Positions 1-8,788 of a DNA stretch of 64,000 nt are shown piece after piece. The translations under genes and the position numbers were made by a program. The DNA is from an uncultured Alphaproteobacteria bacterium (GTDB taxonomy: Bacteria > Pseudomonadota > Alphaproteobacteria > UBA6615): NCBI GenBank assembly GCA_943787745.1, contig CALSNJ010000003.1:278614-342613 (forward strand). The letters are read 5' to 3'. The notes under the pieces were generated by a model, which searched no databases, was not told where the DNA came from, and saw only the letters and a program-made list of their open reading frames with translations. Each line of letters starts with the position of its first letter. The stretch's first letter is position 1.

Positions 1-317
1 CCCACAATGTCGTCGTTTGCACGCTGTGCTCCTGCTACCCGTGGCCGGTGCTGGGGCTGCCGCCGGTCTGGTACAAGTCACCCGAATATCGCGCGCGTTT
101 GGTGCGTGAACCCCGCGCGGTTCTCGATGAATTCGGGGTGCGCCTTCCCGAAGACATTGAGCTGCGCGTCTGGGATTCAACGGCGGAAATTCGATACCTG
201 GTTATTCCGCAGCGCCCGGCTGGAACGGAGGCCATGAGCGAAGCGGAGCTGGCCGCGCTGGTCACCCGTGATTCGATGATCGGGACCGGCTTCGCCCTGT
301 CCCCGGAGGCCGGTTGA
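1..317 (+). CDS. nthA: Nitrile hydratase subunit alpha, C-terminal part (cut by window edge)
   Basis: Reading from base 3, the partial protein begins just before the metal-binding motif V-C-T-L-C-S-C followed by [10 protein letters not shown], the signature of nitrile hydratase alpha subunits, which hydrate nitriles to amides. The Thr after the first Cys marks the cobalt type (iron enzymes usually have Ser). The remaining C-terminal region ([21 protein letters not shown]) is collinear with the family. The stop codon overlaps the ATG of the beta subunit (TGATG), so the two are translationally coupled. The N-terminal half lies outside the window. Confidence 0.93.
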   Translation, partial: HNVVVCTLCSCYPWPVLGLPPVWYKSPEYRARLVREPRAVLDEFGVRLPEDIELRVWDSTAEIRYLVIPQRPAGTEAMSEAELAALVTRDSMIGTGFALSPEAG

Positions 318-980
318 TGGACAGCGTTCATGATCTCGGCGGCGTGGAAGGGTTCGGGCCGATTCCCATCGAGGCAGACGAGCCGGTTTTCCATGCGACC
401 TGGGAGGGCCGTATTCTGGGCTGTCGTTTCCTGATGGGGTTCTGGCGGCTGTGGAATATCGATGCCAACCGCCACTCGCTCGAGCAATTGCCGCCGGCCG
501 AATATCTGGCCATGAGTTACTACGAGAAATGGGCTGCCGGCGTTGTGAACCTGTCCGCCGAGAAGGGCTTGATCACCCCCGCGGAAGTGGAGGCCGGTCA
601 TCCCAGTGCAGATGCCGAACCGAGAACGCCGCCCGTTGATGCCGCAGGGGTTCGGGCGTTTTTGCCCCAGGGCCGCCCCGCCGCCCGGGAGATCGACGAT
701 GCGCCGGTTTTCGCTGTCGGCGACAAGGTGCGTACCGCCCGAAATATGCACACCGGCCACACACGGCTGCCGCGTTATCTGCGGGGCCGGGTGGGCGAAA
801 TCATTTCCCATCACGGGCCCGCATGTCTTCCCCGACATCAGTTTCAAAATGGAGGGCGAGGTCGCCCAACATCTCTACACGGTGCGCTTCAGCGGTCGTG
901 AAATCTGGGGTGACGACGCCGAACCCGGCCACTCCATTTCGGCAGAACTTTGGGAGAGTTACCTTGCTGCCGAAGGCTGA
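317..980 (+). pseudogene. nthB: Nitrile hydratase subunit beta, interrupted by a one-base frameshift
   Basis: The N-terminal part ([16 protein letters not shown]) and middle (MHTGHTRLPRYLRGRVGEI) are typical of the beta subunit. At about 818-826 the frame breaks: after HHGP the expected HVFPD continues only in the next frame and runs on to ISAELWESYLAAEG and TGA at 978-980. Removing one base from the GGGCCC run restores a 220-residue protein of normal family length. This is either a recent inactivating insertion or a sequencing error; the downstream part is otherwise well conserved, which favours a very recent event or an error. It overlaps the activator gene downstream. Confidence 0.85.
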
Positions 981-1335
981 ACCCGATCGGCCGTTTGCCG
1001 AACCCTGGCATGCGCAGGTTTTTGCCCTGACCCATGCATTGGCGGCAGCGGGTCATTTCACATGGCCGGAATGGGCGGCGCATTTCAGTCGCGCGCTCGA
1101 ACAGGCAGAAGATGCGGGTGGGCCAACGGACGGGTCGGACTATTACGATGTCTGGCTCGCGGCGTTGGAGGCATTCCTGATTGAAACCCGCTTTGCAGAT
1201 CCCGCGCAGTTGAAAGATTTGCAGGAGGCCTGGACGACGGCATACCTGACGACCCCCCATGGGGAGCCGGTTGAGTTGCCCGGGCGCGGCGAGGGCAGTG
1301 AGTTCGCGATGCGCGATACAGGGGCCGCTGGTTAG
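964..1335 (+). CDS. Nitrile hydratase accessory/activator protein
   Basis: This 123-residue protein has the features of the small nitrile hydratase accessory family: PFAEPWHAQVFALTHAL, then FTWPEWAAHF, YYDVWLAALE and ATPHG-like TTPHGEPVELP near the end. Such proteins help insert the metal or mature the alpha subunit. The reading frame stays open far upstream inside nthB, but homology starts only at PFAEPW, so a TTG at 964, overlapping the end of nthB by 17 bases, is the likely start. Its stop TAG is interleaved with the stop of the convergent DUF1445 gene (TTAG at 1332-1335). Confidence 0.82.
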   Translation: MLPKAEPDRPFAEPWHAQVFALTHALAAAGHFTWPEWAAHFSRALEQAEDAGGPTDGSDYYDVWLAALEAFLIETRFADPAQLKDLQEAWTTAYLTTPHGEPVELPGRGEGSEFAMRDTGAAG

Positions 1336-2129
1336 GTTCCGCTCTGGAGATCGCTGTTGGGCTGGTCGCTGACGAGCATCATGCCGGCGGCGTGGGTGAT
1401 GAACATCGGCAACTTTGCATGCTCCAGCGCGGTCAGTGCTGTGAGGCCGCACCCCCAATAGATGGGGACCTCGCCGTCTTCGGGAATCAGAACCTCGCCA
1501 AAATCGGGTTTGGTGATATCGGAAATCCCCAACTCGGCCGGGTCGCCGATATGGATGGGAGCGCCGTGGACCTTTTCAAAGCGACCGGTCACCTCCGCCA
1601 CGGTATCCACATCTTTCTCTGCGAAGGGACGCATGGAGGCCACCATGGGGCCGCCAAAAGGGCCGACCGGAATGGTGTCGCGCGTGGTGCGAAACAACGG
1701 CCCCTGAATGCCCAGTTCAACATGTCGTAAGCGCACGCCGGCATTGTGCAGGGCGTCCTCGACGGAGAACCAGCAGCCAATGGCGACGGCCACGTGATCG
1801 TCCTGCCATAGCGAGGCGACATCGGGTGTGCTGTCAACGCGCTGGCCGTCCCGATAGACCCAGTATCCGGGCAGATCGCTGCGAACATCGATATCCAGCC
1901 CGAGTGCAGGCAGGGCGGGATCGCCGGGTTCACTCACGGCCAGAACCGGACAGGACCGCGCGTTCAGGCGACAGAAGTCCACGAAGTCAGCGGCGTGTTC
2001 GGCGGGCAAAATGGCGAGATTGGCCTGAATGAAACCGGGCACATGACCGGTTGTCAGTTCTGCGAAATGGCCCGCACGTGCAGACTGGCGCAGTTCATGG
2101 GGTGAGGTGAGAACTCGCGCTAAACCCAT
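1332..2129 (-). CDS. DUF1445 family putative hydro-lyase (YcsI/D-glutamate cyclase-like)
   Basis: The 265-residue protein shows the DUF1445 pattern: an N-terminal TTGHVPGFIQANLAILP block, an IGCWFSVEDAL segment, DTIPVGPFGGPMVASMRPF, and a C-terminal VPIYWGCGLTALTALEHAKLP followed by ITHAAGMMLVSD. Members are annotated as putative hydro-lyases, and mammalian homologs are D-glutamate cyclases. The start at MGLARVL is preferred over longer in-frame options because it overlaps the upstream ring-opening hydrolase gene by only 10 bases and matches usual length. It is probably co-transcribed with that gene; the substrate is unknown. Confidence 0.85.
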   Translation of the reverse strand: MGLARVLTSPHELRQSARAGHFAELTTGHVPGFIQANLAILPAEHAADFVDFCRLNARSCPVLAVSEPGDPALPALGLDIDVRSDLPGYWVYRDGQRVDSTPDVASLWQDDHVAVAIGCWFSVEDALHNAGVRLRHVELGIQGPLFRTTRDTIPVGPFGGPMVASMRPFAEKDVDTVAEVTGRFEKVHGAPIHIGDPAELGISDITKPDFGEVLIPEDGEVPIYWGCGLTALTALEHAKLPMFITHAAGMMLVSDQPNSDLQSGT

Positions 2130-3478
2130 GAGCGCGGGACCTGGCTGTCTCGTTCCGGCGTGACCGGACCGGGGGTGCCGCATTCGAGAAACGTGCCGTG
2201 GTCGGTGCCCGAGAGCAGCTCACCGGCGTCACAGATCACCTTGCCGCGCGACAGGACGGTGATGGGCCAGCCCTGGACCTCCATGCCCTCGAACGGGGTG
2301 TAGTCGACATTGTGGTGGAGCATGTCGTTCTCGATGACCAGGCGTTTTTCGGGGTCCCAGATGGCGATGACGGCCACAGGCCCGCCACCGTCGGGTCCCT
2401 GATGTTCGGCGCCACCGGAGACGAACACATCTGTTCGGCCAACGGCTGCGGCGACCATGCCGCCGACGACGGCACGGGCATGTCGGGTTGCATTGATATC
2501 GCTGTCGTCGATCATGATGTGGCGGTTGCCGCGGATTTCGCCGGTGGTCGACGGCTCGGCCTTGCAAAGCACGGCGTCGAGCCGGGGGCGGGTCGCATCG
2601 TCCAGTTGCGGGGGAGAACTGAGGCCGGCTCCGGCGAGAGCACGCCACAAGGCCGGTGAATCGATGGCGTCTTGCATGACGTCATGGGCGACAACCTTGT
2701 CGCCGGCCCATTTGGTCGAGTTGCCCAGCACGATGATCTCGCAGTTCAGAAGTTCGATCCCGGCTGATGCGCTGGCGCGGCCGGAAAACAGCGACCAGTC
2801 GGTCCCAATCGCGTCCGGGGTGATCTGGTCTTCGGCTAGTTCACCAAGGGCCAGCGCTGCGCCCAACGCCGAGGCGCCGCGCGAATATCCCATGGAGGCA
2901 TAAGTGTCTTCCGTGATGACATGCTGTCCGCGACCATGCGCATCGGCGATCCGCTCGGAGGTCAGCAACGGGCATTTCACCTGAACGAAATGCACGTCAT
3001 CAATATTCTCGATCCCGGCAGCGGCCATGGCGCGTTCGACCGCTCTCGCGGTTTCATGAACCATCGTCATGCGACCCTGTTCCTCGGGTAGAAAATCCCG
3101 GGTGAAGGCTGTGCCGACAGCCAGGGTTGGCAGACCGCTTACGGGCTGACCGGCTGTGTGTTCACGAATGCCGACAATCAAAAGATGCGGTGACAGGCCG
3201 CCCTCTGTACCGCCGGACATCACCATGGCAACGCGTTCGGCAACTTCCTGGCGGGTGCAGCCCAGTCGTTCGGCGAACATGTATTTCAGCATGTCGACGG
3301 AGTAGGCGCGGGTGAAATCATTGACGCAGCCATTGCCTTCGGTTTTGCCAAAGATGGCCACAACTTCTTCCGGGGCGATTGCGCCGCTGTCGAACAATGC
3401 TTCGAGCGAAGCGACATCGCCGGGATCTCGTGTGGGGACACGAAGCACTAGAGTTTCTCGGATTGTCTCGGTGTCCAT
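2120..3478 (-). CDS. Ring-opening amidohydrolase (cyanuric acid hydrolase/barbiturase family) fused to the C-terminal tail of a hydantoinase/dihydropyrimidinase
   Basis: Residues 1 to about 371 form a complete AtzD/barbiturase-type enzyme. Its three internal repeats each offer a Lys-Ser pair: K45 (FGKTEGNG) with S88 (VMSGGTEGG), K168 (VQVKCPL) with S199 (GYSRGAS), and K306 (VLCKAEPS) with S354 (FVSGGAEHQG). After GGGPVAVIA the sequence changes to IWDPEKRLVIENDMLHHNVDY and on to GWPITVLSRGKVICDAGE, which is the C-terminal end of dihydropyrimidinase/hydantoinase proteins without their metal-binding barrel. The junction lies near 2362. The family opens cyclic imides such as barbiturate or cyanurate. 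The start at 3478 has an AGAGAACC ribosome site; an in-frame ATG nine codons upstream (3505) is possible. Confidence 0.85.
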   Translation of the reverse strand: MDTETIRETLVLRVPTRDPGDVASLEALFDSGAIAPEEVVAIFGKTEGNGCVNDFTRAYSVDMLKYMFAERLGCTRQEVAERVAMVMSGGTEGGLSPHLLIVGIREHTAGQPVSGLPTLAVGTAFTRDFLPEEQGRMTMVHETARAVERAMAAAGIENIDDVHFVQVKCPLLTSERIADAHGRGQHVITEDTYASMGYSRGASALGAALALGELAEDQITPDAIGTDWSLFSGRASASAGIELLNCEIIVLGNSTKWAGDKVVAHDVMQDAIDSPALWRALAGAGLSSPPQLDDATRPRLDAVLCKAEPSTTGEIRGNRHIMIDDSDINATRHARAVVGGMVAAAVGRTDVFVSGGAEHQGPDGGGPVAVIAIWDPEKRLVIENDMLHHNVDYTPFEGMEVQGWPITVLSRGKVICDAGELLSGTDHGTFLECGTPGPVTPERDSQVPRSWV

Positions 3479-3773
3479 TTGGTTCTCTGCCCTATGACGT
3501 TTCATGGTTCTTTATTGCGGCTGAGCGCCAAGCGAAATTGCGTGGCTGCACAGGCGGGCTCATTGTACTGCGAACACTGCAAGGGGCGGGCCAGTAAGTC
3601 GGTATCGGGAAACCGGCGGAATGCCGCGCCTGAAGCGCTGGATCATTGCTTTGGTGGTCAGTCGGAAGGCGGGTCTGCCCAAATAACAGGCAGCTCTCAG
3701 GCTGTCCTGCGCACTTTAGTTCGCGTAAGCTTTGGCAGATGTTTTGTTAAAATCAACGCTGCTTTGGGCACCC
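3479..3773. promoter_or_regulatory. Divergent intergenic region between the ring-opening hydrolase and coxM
   Basis: About 295 bases separate two divergent catabolic operons. No convincing coding sequence is seen here. It must hold both promoters, yet no clear -35/-10 pair or long palindrome stands out. A sigma-54-like string, TGGCAGATGTTTTGT at 3733-3747, has GT instead of the near-invariant GC at -12 and is not called. Confidence 0.4.
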
Positions 3774-4637
3774 ATGAAGCCTGCTTCCTTTGAGTATGTC
3801 ACCGCAGAAAGTTGGGATGCCGCCGCTGCATCGCTCGCCGAACATGGTGATGACGCTCTTATCTTGGCGGGCGGTCAAAGCCTTGTTCCCGTGATGAACT
3901 TCCGACTTGCGCAACCGGCTGTGCTGGTCGATGTGAATGTTATTCCTGACAGTGCATATCTGCAGATTGATGGTGATAGCCTGCGCATCGGCGCGCTCAC
4001 CCGTCATGTGCGCTTTGAGGCACCGGGGATTGATGGACCGCTTGGCCGTTTGCTGCCGCGCATTGCCCATCATATTGCCCATCTGCCGATCCGCATGCGC
4101 GGGACCTTTGGGGGCTCGCTGGCTCATGCCGATCCGGCCTCGGAATGGTGCACGCTGGCGCGCACCCTCGACGCAGTCATGATTGCGCAGAGCGTCACCG
4201 GGGAACGCCGTATCGCGGCCGCTGACTTTTTTCACTCGGCGCTGGCAACCGATCTTGCCGATGACGAGGTGTTGCGCGAGGTCGAGCTGCCTGCACTCGG
4301 GCCGGATTGGCGATGTGGCTTTGCCGAGTTCAATCGCCGTGCGGGTGATTTCGCAATTGTGCAATCCGTTGCGGCGATTGAATTGCATGAAGGGCAAATC
4401 GTGTCCGCGCGGATTGGTGTTGGCGGCGCCACGGAGACCCCGCAGCGTAGCGGGGCTGCCGAAAAGGCCCTACTAGGCGGCGCGCCGACGTCTGAACTCT
4501 TCGCTGAAGCAGCAGGCGCAGCTGCCGATGCCATCGAGGATTTTCTCACGGACCAGCAAGCAAATGCGGATTTGCGCCGCGATTTGGTGAGGGTCATGGT
4601 GCTGCGCGCGCTCGAAGACGCAGTTTCAGCGGGATAA
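3774..4637 (+). CDS. Molybdenum hydroxylase FAD-binding medium subunit (CoxM-type)
   Basis: The 287-residue protein is the FAD subunit of a xanthine dehydrogenase/CO dehydrogenase-type complex. Visible FAD motifs are AGGQSLVPVMNFRLAQP (residues about 33-49) and TFGGSLAHADPASEW (about 115-129), corresponding to the conserved AGGQSL and TxGGsxAhADPaaE motifs. The first Met consistent with the family is MKPASFEYVTAES. It is the first gene of a coxM-coxS-coxL order, directly followed by the [2Fe-2S] subunit with no gap, and would pass electrons from the iron-sulfur subunit to NAD or a quinone. Confidence 0.92.
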   Translation: MKPASFEYVTAESWDAAAASLAEHGDDALILAGGQSLVPVMNFRLAQPAVLVDVNVIPDSAYLQIDGDSLRIGALTRHVRFEAPGIDGPLGRLLPRIAHHIAHLPIRMRGTFGGSLAHADPASEWCTLARTLDAVMIAQSVTGERRIAAADFFHSALATDLADDEVLREVELPALGPDWRCGFAEFNRRAGDFAIVQSVAAIELHEGQIVSARIGVGGATETPQRSGAAEKALLGGAPTSELFAEAAGAAADAIEDFLTDQQANADLRRDLVRVMVLRALEDAVSAG

Positions 4638-5126
4638 ATGGCCATGACCCGAATACAGCTTAACGTGAATGAGACCATCCACGACGTTGAAGTCGAACCT
4701 CGGCATTCTCTGGTGGATACGCTGCGTGAGGGATGCGGTCTTACGGGTAGCCATATTGGTTGTGAGCATGGCGTTTGCGGCGCTTGTACGGTGCTTGTGG
4801 ATGACCAGCCGGTGCGCGGTTGCCTGATGTTTGCCGTGCAGGCCGACGGAAAAGATATCCGGACTGTTGAGGGACTGGACGACGATGGCGCCTTCAACGC
4901 GTTGCAGCAGGCCTTTCACGAGCATCATGCCTTGCAGTGTGGTTTCTGCACGCCGGGCATGCTGATGCTGGCGACCTGGATCGTGGAACGCGGCCTGCCC
5001 GTCGACGACAACGAGCTGCGTGAGATCATGGCGTCAAATTTGTGCCGCTGCACCGGCTACCGAAATATCCTGCGTGCTGTGCGTGCGGTCCTCGATGCCT
5101 CCGGCCAGGATGGGGCGGGCGCATGA
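4638..5126 (+). CDS. Molybdenum hydroxylase [2Fe-2S] small subunit (CoxS-type)
   Basis: The 162-residue protein has both expected clusters: the ferredoxin-like motif CEHGVCGACTVLVDDQPVRGC (residues about 43-63) and the C-terminal CGFC...CRCTGY pattern (LQCGFCTPGM and NLCRCTGYRNI). It carries electrons from the molybdopterin site in the large subunit to the FAD subunit. Its TGA overlaps the ATG of the large subunit gene (ATGA), indicating coupled translation. Confidence 0.95.
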   Translation: MAMTRIQLNVNETIHDVEVEPRHSLVDTLREGCGLTGSHIGCEHGVCGACTVLVDDQPVRGCLMFAVQADGKDIRTVEGLDDDGAFNALQQAFHEHHALQCGFCTPGMLMLATWIVERGLPVDDNELREIMASNLCRCTGYRNILRAVRAVLDASGQDGAGA

Positions 5127-7453
5127 CGCTGATCGGCAAAAGCGTTCCGCGGCTTGAAGACCGTGAACTGCTGACCGGTACAGGTCGGTTTGCCGGAGAC
5201 CAGAATTTTGAAGGACAGCTGCACATGCGCGTTGTGCGCGCGTCACTCGCCCATGGCCGGATCCTGTCTGTTGATACCGCGGCGGCGGCTGCGTCACCGG
5301 GCGTGTTTGCTGTCTGGACCGGCGTTGATGTCGCCGATGTGTCGCCGATCAATCTCCGGCCGGGCAGTGCGCTGCAGGATCTCGAAAAGTGTCGCCAGCA
5401 CATTCTCGCTCAGGACATCGTCCGCTATGTCGGCGAACCCGTGGCCGTGGTCTTTGCCGATGATCCCTATCGGGCCGAAGACGCTGCCGAATTGATCTGG
5501 GCCGATATCGAAGAATTGCCGCCGGTTGTGGGGCTGATGGATATGCCCGGCGAATTTGCGCCCGGCGTGAGCACCGAGCCGGCCGTCCTGGTCAAAGGAT
5601 ATGGTGATGTTGATGCCGCCTTCGCGTCAGCGGCGCATATTGTCGACTGTGAACTCTCGGTTGGCCGGCATGCCGGTGTACCTCTCGAGACACGCGGTGC
5701 ACTGGCGATCTGGAATGATGATGAGAACCGGCTTGAGTTTCATGCCGCAGCAAAGATACCGCACACAAACCGTATCGCTCTGGCCGAACTGCTGGGACTT
5801 GAGCTCGACCAGCTGCATTTGTTCGAGGGCCATGTGGGTGGCGGTTTCGGGGTGCGTGGGGAAATCTATCCCGATGAGGTTCTGGTCAACCTCGCGGCCC
5901 TGCGGTTCCGGCGGCCGGTGAAATGGATCGAAGACCGGATGGAGCATCTGATCGCGGCCAATCATTCGCGCGAGCAGACCCATCGGATTCGGGCTGCGAT
6001 CAATGCTGATGGTCTGATACTCGCGATTGATGATGAGTTCTGGTTCAATCAGGGCGCTTACGCTCGCACCCATGGCGCCACGGTTCCGGTTGTCTCGGCG
6101 ACCATGTTGCCGGGGCCGTACAAGGTCCCGGCCTATCGCGCGACCGGTCGTATCCGCCTCACCAATGTCACGCCGGCCGGAACCTATCGTGGTCCGGGCC
6201 GTTACGAGACCACATTCGTTCGTGAGCAGTTGATGGACACGATTGCGGCAGAACTGGATCTCGACCCATTGGCGGTCCGACGGACGAACCTCATTGCGGC
6301 CGATGAGATGCCGTATGAGCGGCCCTTCGAGATCGGCGGCAAGCCCATCATTTATGACAGCGGCGATTACCCGGAATCTCTCGCCCGTTTTCTGGACCAT
6401 GTTGACTATGACGCCGTGCAGGCCGAGATGGCCGAACGTCGTGCTTCAGGGGAAATGGCAGGCGCGGCGATCATTTGCTTTGTCGAACTGGGTGGCGATG
6501 GTCCGTTCGATGATGTTCGGGTCGAGATGGATACAGACGGGCGGGTTGAGGTCATCACCGGCGTGGCCTCTGTGGGGCAAGGGGTTGAGACCGTGATTGC
6601 CCAGATTTGTGCCGATACTCTGGGCATTGATTATGCAGGTATCACCGTGACCCATGGTCAGACGGATCGCATCGCCCGTGGTCAGGGCGCGCGTGCTTCG
6701 CGGGTGACAGTGATGACCGGAAATGCGACCCACAAGGCGGCGTCTGGTGTACGTGGGATGCTTCTGGAAAAAGCAGCAGAGCTTCTTCAGTCCCCGGTTG
6801 AGACACTCGAAATTTCAGATGGTGTCATCGGGATTGTCGAAGGGCTAGGTGAGGGGCCGTCTGTGACTGTCGCCGCGGCGGCGGCAGAAATTCTGCGTGG
6901 ACAGAACGCACCCCGCATCGCAGTTGAGGAGAGCTTTGAAAACGATCGCGCGACCTATTCCTTCGGGGCCCAGCTGGCCGTGGTCGTTGTGGATCCGTTG
7001 ACCGCAGGTGTGACCGTAGAGCGCTTCGCTGTCGTCTATGATATCGGGCGCGCGGTGAACCCCATGCTGGTCGAGGGACAACTCGTCGGTGGCGCGGTTC
7101 AGGGTATTGGCGGTGCGTTGTTCGAAGAATTCCTCTATGACGAGACCGGTCAGCCGCTTTCGGTCAGCTTTGCCGATTATCTGATGCCGACAGCCGCCGA
7201 AGTGCCGGATGTGGAATGTCTCGTTCTGGAAGATTCGCCCAGCACAACCAATCCGCTGACCCTGAAAAGCGGGGGTGATCCGGGGATCACGGGTGCAGGC
7301 GCGGCGATCGCCGCGGCGATCGGTGATGCTATCGGCCGGCCTGGCGCGATCAAGCGTCTACCGGTCACGCCCTTGCGCTTGCGCGCTATTCTGCGTGGTG
7401 ATGCGGATCGAAAACAGGAGAAGAACAATGCGGAAAACGGTGTCAGCACCTGA
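5123..7453 (+). CDS. Molybdenum hydroxylase large subunit, xanthine dehydrogenase/CoxL family (form II-like)
   Basis: The 776-residue molybdopterin-binding catalytic subunit starts MTLIGKSVPRLEDRELLTG. Family marks include GHVGGGFGVRGEIYPDE, TPAGTYRGPGRYETTFVREQLMD, VITGVASVGQGVETVIAQI, and a C-terminal SGGDPGITGAGAAIAAAIGDA carrying the Glu/Gly region near the active site. The loop AGTYRGPGR lacks the CSFR sequence of true CO dehydrogenase, so this is a form II or aldehyde/xanthine/heterocycle hydroxylase. Position beside a cyclic-imide hydrolase and RidA suggests a heterocyclic substrate; that is inference. Confidence 0.9.
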   Translation: MTLIGKSVPRLEDRELLTGTGRFAGDQNFEGQLHMRVVRASLAHGRILSVDTAAAAASPGVFAVWTGVDVADVSPINLRPGSALQDLEKCRQHILAQDIVRYVGEPVAVVFADDPYRAEDAAELIWADIEELPPVVGLMDMPGEFAPGVSTEPAVLVKGYGDVDAAFASAAHIVDCELSVGRHAGVPLETRGALAIWNDDENRLEFHAAAKIPHTNRIALAELLGLELDQLHLFEGHVGGGFGVRGEIYPDEVLVNLAALRFRRPVKWIEDRMEHLIAANHSREQTHRIRAAINADGLILAIDDEFWFNQGAYARTHGATVPVVSATMLPGPYKVPAYRATGRIRLTNVTPAGTYRGPGRYETTFVREQLMDTIAAELDLDPLAVRRTNLIAADEMPYERPFEIGGKPIIYDSGDYPESLARFLDHVDYDAVQAEMAERRASGEMAGAAIICFVELGGDGPFDDVRVEMDTDGRVEVITGVASVGQGVETVIAQICADTLGIDYAGITVTHGQTDRIARGQGARASRVTVMTGNATHKAASGVRGMLLEKAAELLQSPVETLEISDGVIGIVEGLGEGPSVTVAAAAAEILRGQNAPRIAVEESFENDRATYSFGAQLAVVVVDPLTAGVTVERFAVVYDIGRAVNPMLVEGQLVGGAVQGIGGALFEEFLYDETGQPLSVSFADYLMPTAAEVPDVECLVLEDSPSTTNPLTLKSGGDPGITGAGAAIAAAIGDAIGRPGAIKRLPVTPLRLRAILRGDADRKQEKNNAENGVST

Positions 7454-7817
7454 AGTCAAAAAACCTGCGCGTGCAGCTCTGACAGGCGGCGTTGCAGTTG
7501 ATGATCAGGTCTTTCTGAGTGGCCAGATGGCTTACAACCCCGACGTTGACGGTATTCCTGCAGATATGGATGCTGCGGCACAGACCCGCGTGATCATGGA
7601 CAATATTGGGCACCTGCTCGCCGCAGAAGGTCTCGACTTTGGCGACATCGTTCGGGTCACGATCTTCCTGACTGACCTTGGGGATCTCCGCGCCATGAAC
7701 GAGGTTTATTCGAGTTATGTGAAGGAGCCCTATCCGGCGCGTTCAACCGTCGGGGTGGCGTTCCTTGCGATCCCAAATGGCCGGGTCGAAATTGAAGCGC
7801 TGGCCATCCGGCCTTAG
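7428..7817 (+). CDS. RidA family protein (YjgF/YER057c/UK114)
   Basis: The 129-residue protein carries the RidA family pattern: VFLSGQMAYNPD, DIVRVTIFLTDLGDLRAMNEVYSSYV, and the C-terminal PARSTVGVAFLAIPNGRVEIEALAI with the conserved Arg that binds substrate carboxylates. RidA proteins deaminate reactive enamine/imine intermediates; several paralogs act in pyrimidine or aminomuconate catabolism. The start ATG at 7428 follows a good AGGAG site and lies inside the end of coxL (26-base overlap), so it belongs to the same operon and may process an unstable product of the hydroxylase. Confidence 0.93.
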   Translation: MRKTVSAPEVKKPARAALTGGVAVDDQVFLSGQMAYNPDVDGIPADMDAAAQTRVIMDNIGHLLAAEGLDFGDIVRVTIFLTDLGDLRAMNEVYSSYVKEPYPARSTVGVAFLAIPNGRVEIEALAIRP

Positions 7818-7855
7818 GACCCGCAGCTCTGCTTGGTGTTCGGACCCTGAATGCC

Positions 7856-8788
7856 ATGAGCATCAAACGACATGACAAACTCATCGCACAGGCACGCCAC
7901 GCGGCTTGTGAGGTGGCATGTGCCCATGGACTACCCGTTGAGTCCGCAGAGCTTGTTTCATTTGCGAGCAACGTCATTCTTCGTCTTCAACCGATCAATG
8001 TCGTGGCCCGGGTCTCTGGTGGGGCGGCTCTTGTTCGATCGAACACAGAAGGACCAAAACACGAAGTTGAAGTCTGTGGGTTTCTGGCAGATGCAGGTGC
8101 GCCGGTGGTGGCACCCAGCAAACTGCTTGATCCCGGACCGCATGAATTTGATGGATTGAGTGTCACCTTCTGGGAGGGGCTCACTTCGCGGGAACTGCCG
8201 CTCCCGGAGATGGCGGCGCTGGACAGTTTGCGGCGTTGTTGTGCGGCGCTATCATCCTGTCCAACGGCGTTGCCATATATGCGCGGCTACCATGAAACAC
8301 GGCATGTGTTTCATGGGCTTTGGCAAAACAACCGACTTGATTCCATTGACCCGGGAAAGGTCGTGCGTCGTCTTGCCGTGATCGATGAAGCGCTTGAAGC
8401 CATTGGCGGTGCGTCGTCACCGCGCAATGTTCCGTTGCATGGAGATGCTCATCTGGGGAATGTTATTGTGACCGAACAATCCTCTGGCCTGACTTGTTTA
8501 TGGCTCGACTGGGATGATGTGTGCGTCGGTCCCATTGAATGGGATTATGCCTGCATGGCGGTTTCGCCGCGCGCGGATGAGGCCTTGCTTCGGAACGATG
8601 TGGTGTTCATGACGGCAATCGAAGATGAGATTGATCCGGACTTTCTCGACGTGATGATTGATGCCCGAATCCTGCAGCGTGAAGTCTGGGATGCAGCACT
8701 GAAGATGCTTTACCGCGGTGATGCCGCGATGCCCGGATTGCTGCGGCGTGGCATTGGGCTCGCCCGCCGGAAGCTTGGTTTGGGATAG
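7856..8788 (+). CDS. Aminoglycoside phosphotransferase (APH)-like kinase family protein
   Basis: The 310-residue protein has the APH/choline kinase fold signature: catalytic loop LHGDAHLGNVIV (residues about 195-206) and metal-binding WLDWDDVCVGPIEWDYA, corresponding to HGDxxxxN and (I/L)DW(D/E). The N-terminal lobe has NVVARVSGG, likely the nucleotide-binding strand. The family phosphorylates small molecules such as aminoglycosides, choline or sugars; no specific substrate can be assigned. It follows RidA by 38 bases on the same strand and precedes a strong terminator, so it is probably the last gene of the coxMSL operon. Confidence 0.8.
   Translation: MSIKRHDKLIAQARHAACEVACAHGLPVESAELVSFASNVILRLQPINVVARVSGGAALVRSNTEGPKHEVEVCGFLADAGAPVVAPSKLLDPGPHEFDGLSVTFWEGLTSRELPLPEMAALDSLRRCCAALSSCPTALPYMRGYHETRHVFHGLWQNNRLDSIDPGKVVRRLAVIDEALEAIGGASSPRNVPLHGDAHLGNVIVTEQSSGLTCLWLDWDDVCVGPIEWDYACMAVSPRADEALLRNDVVFMTAIEDEIDPDFLDVMIDARILQREVWDAALKMLYRGDAAMPGLLRRGIGLARRKLGLG

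Noticed and set aside
35..847. A 270-codon open frame on the minus strand
   Set aside because: It is antisense to nthA and nthB; the frame is open only because of codon bias.
3733..3747. Sigma-54-like string upstream of coxM
   Set aside because: The -12 element has GT instead of GC, and one match in 300 bases is expected by chance at this quality.
5123..7453. True aerobic CO dehydrogenase
   Set aside because: The active-site loop reads AGTYRGPGR and lacks the CSFR sequence needed for the Cu-S-Mo site.
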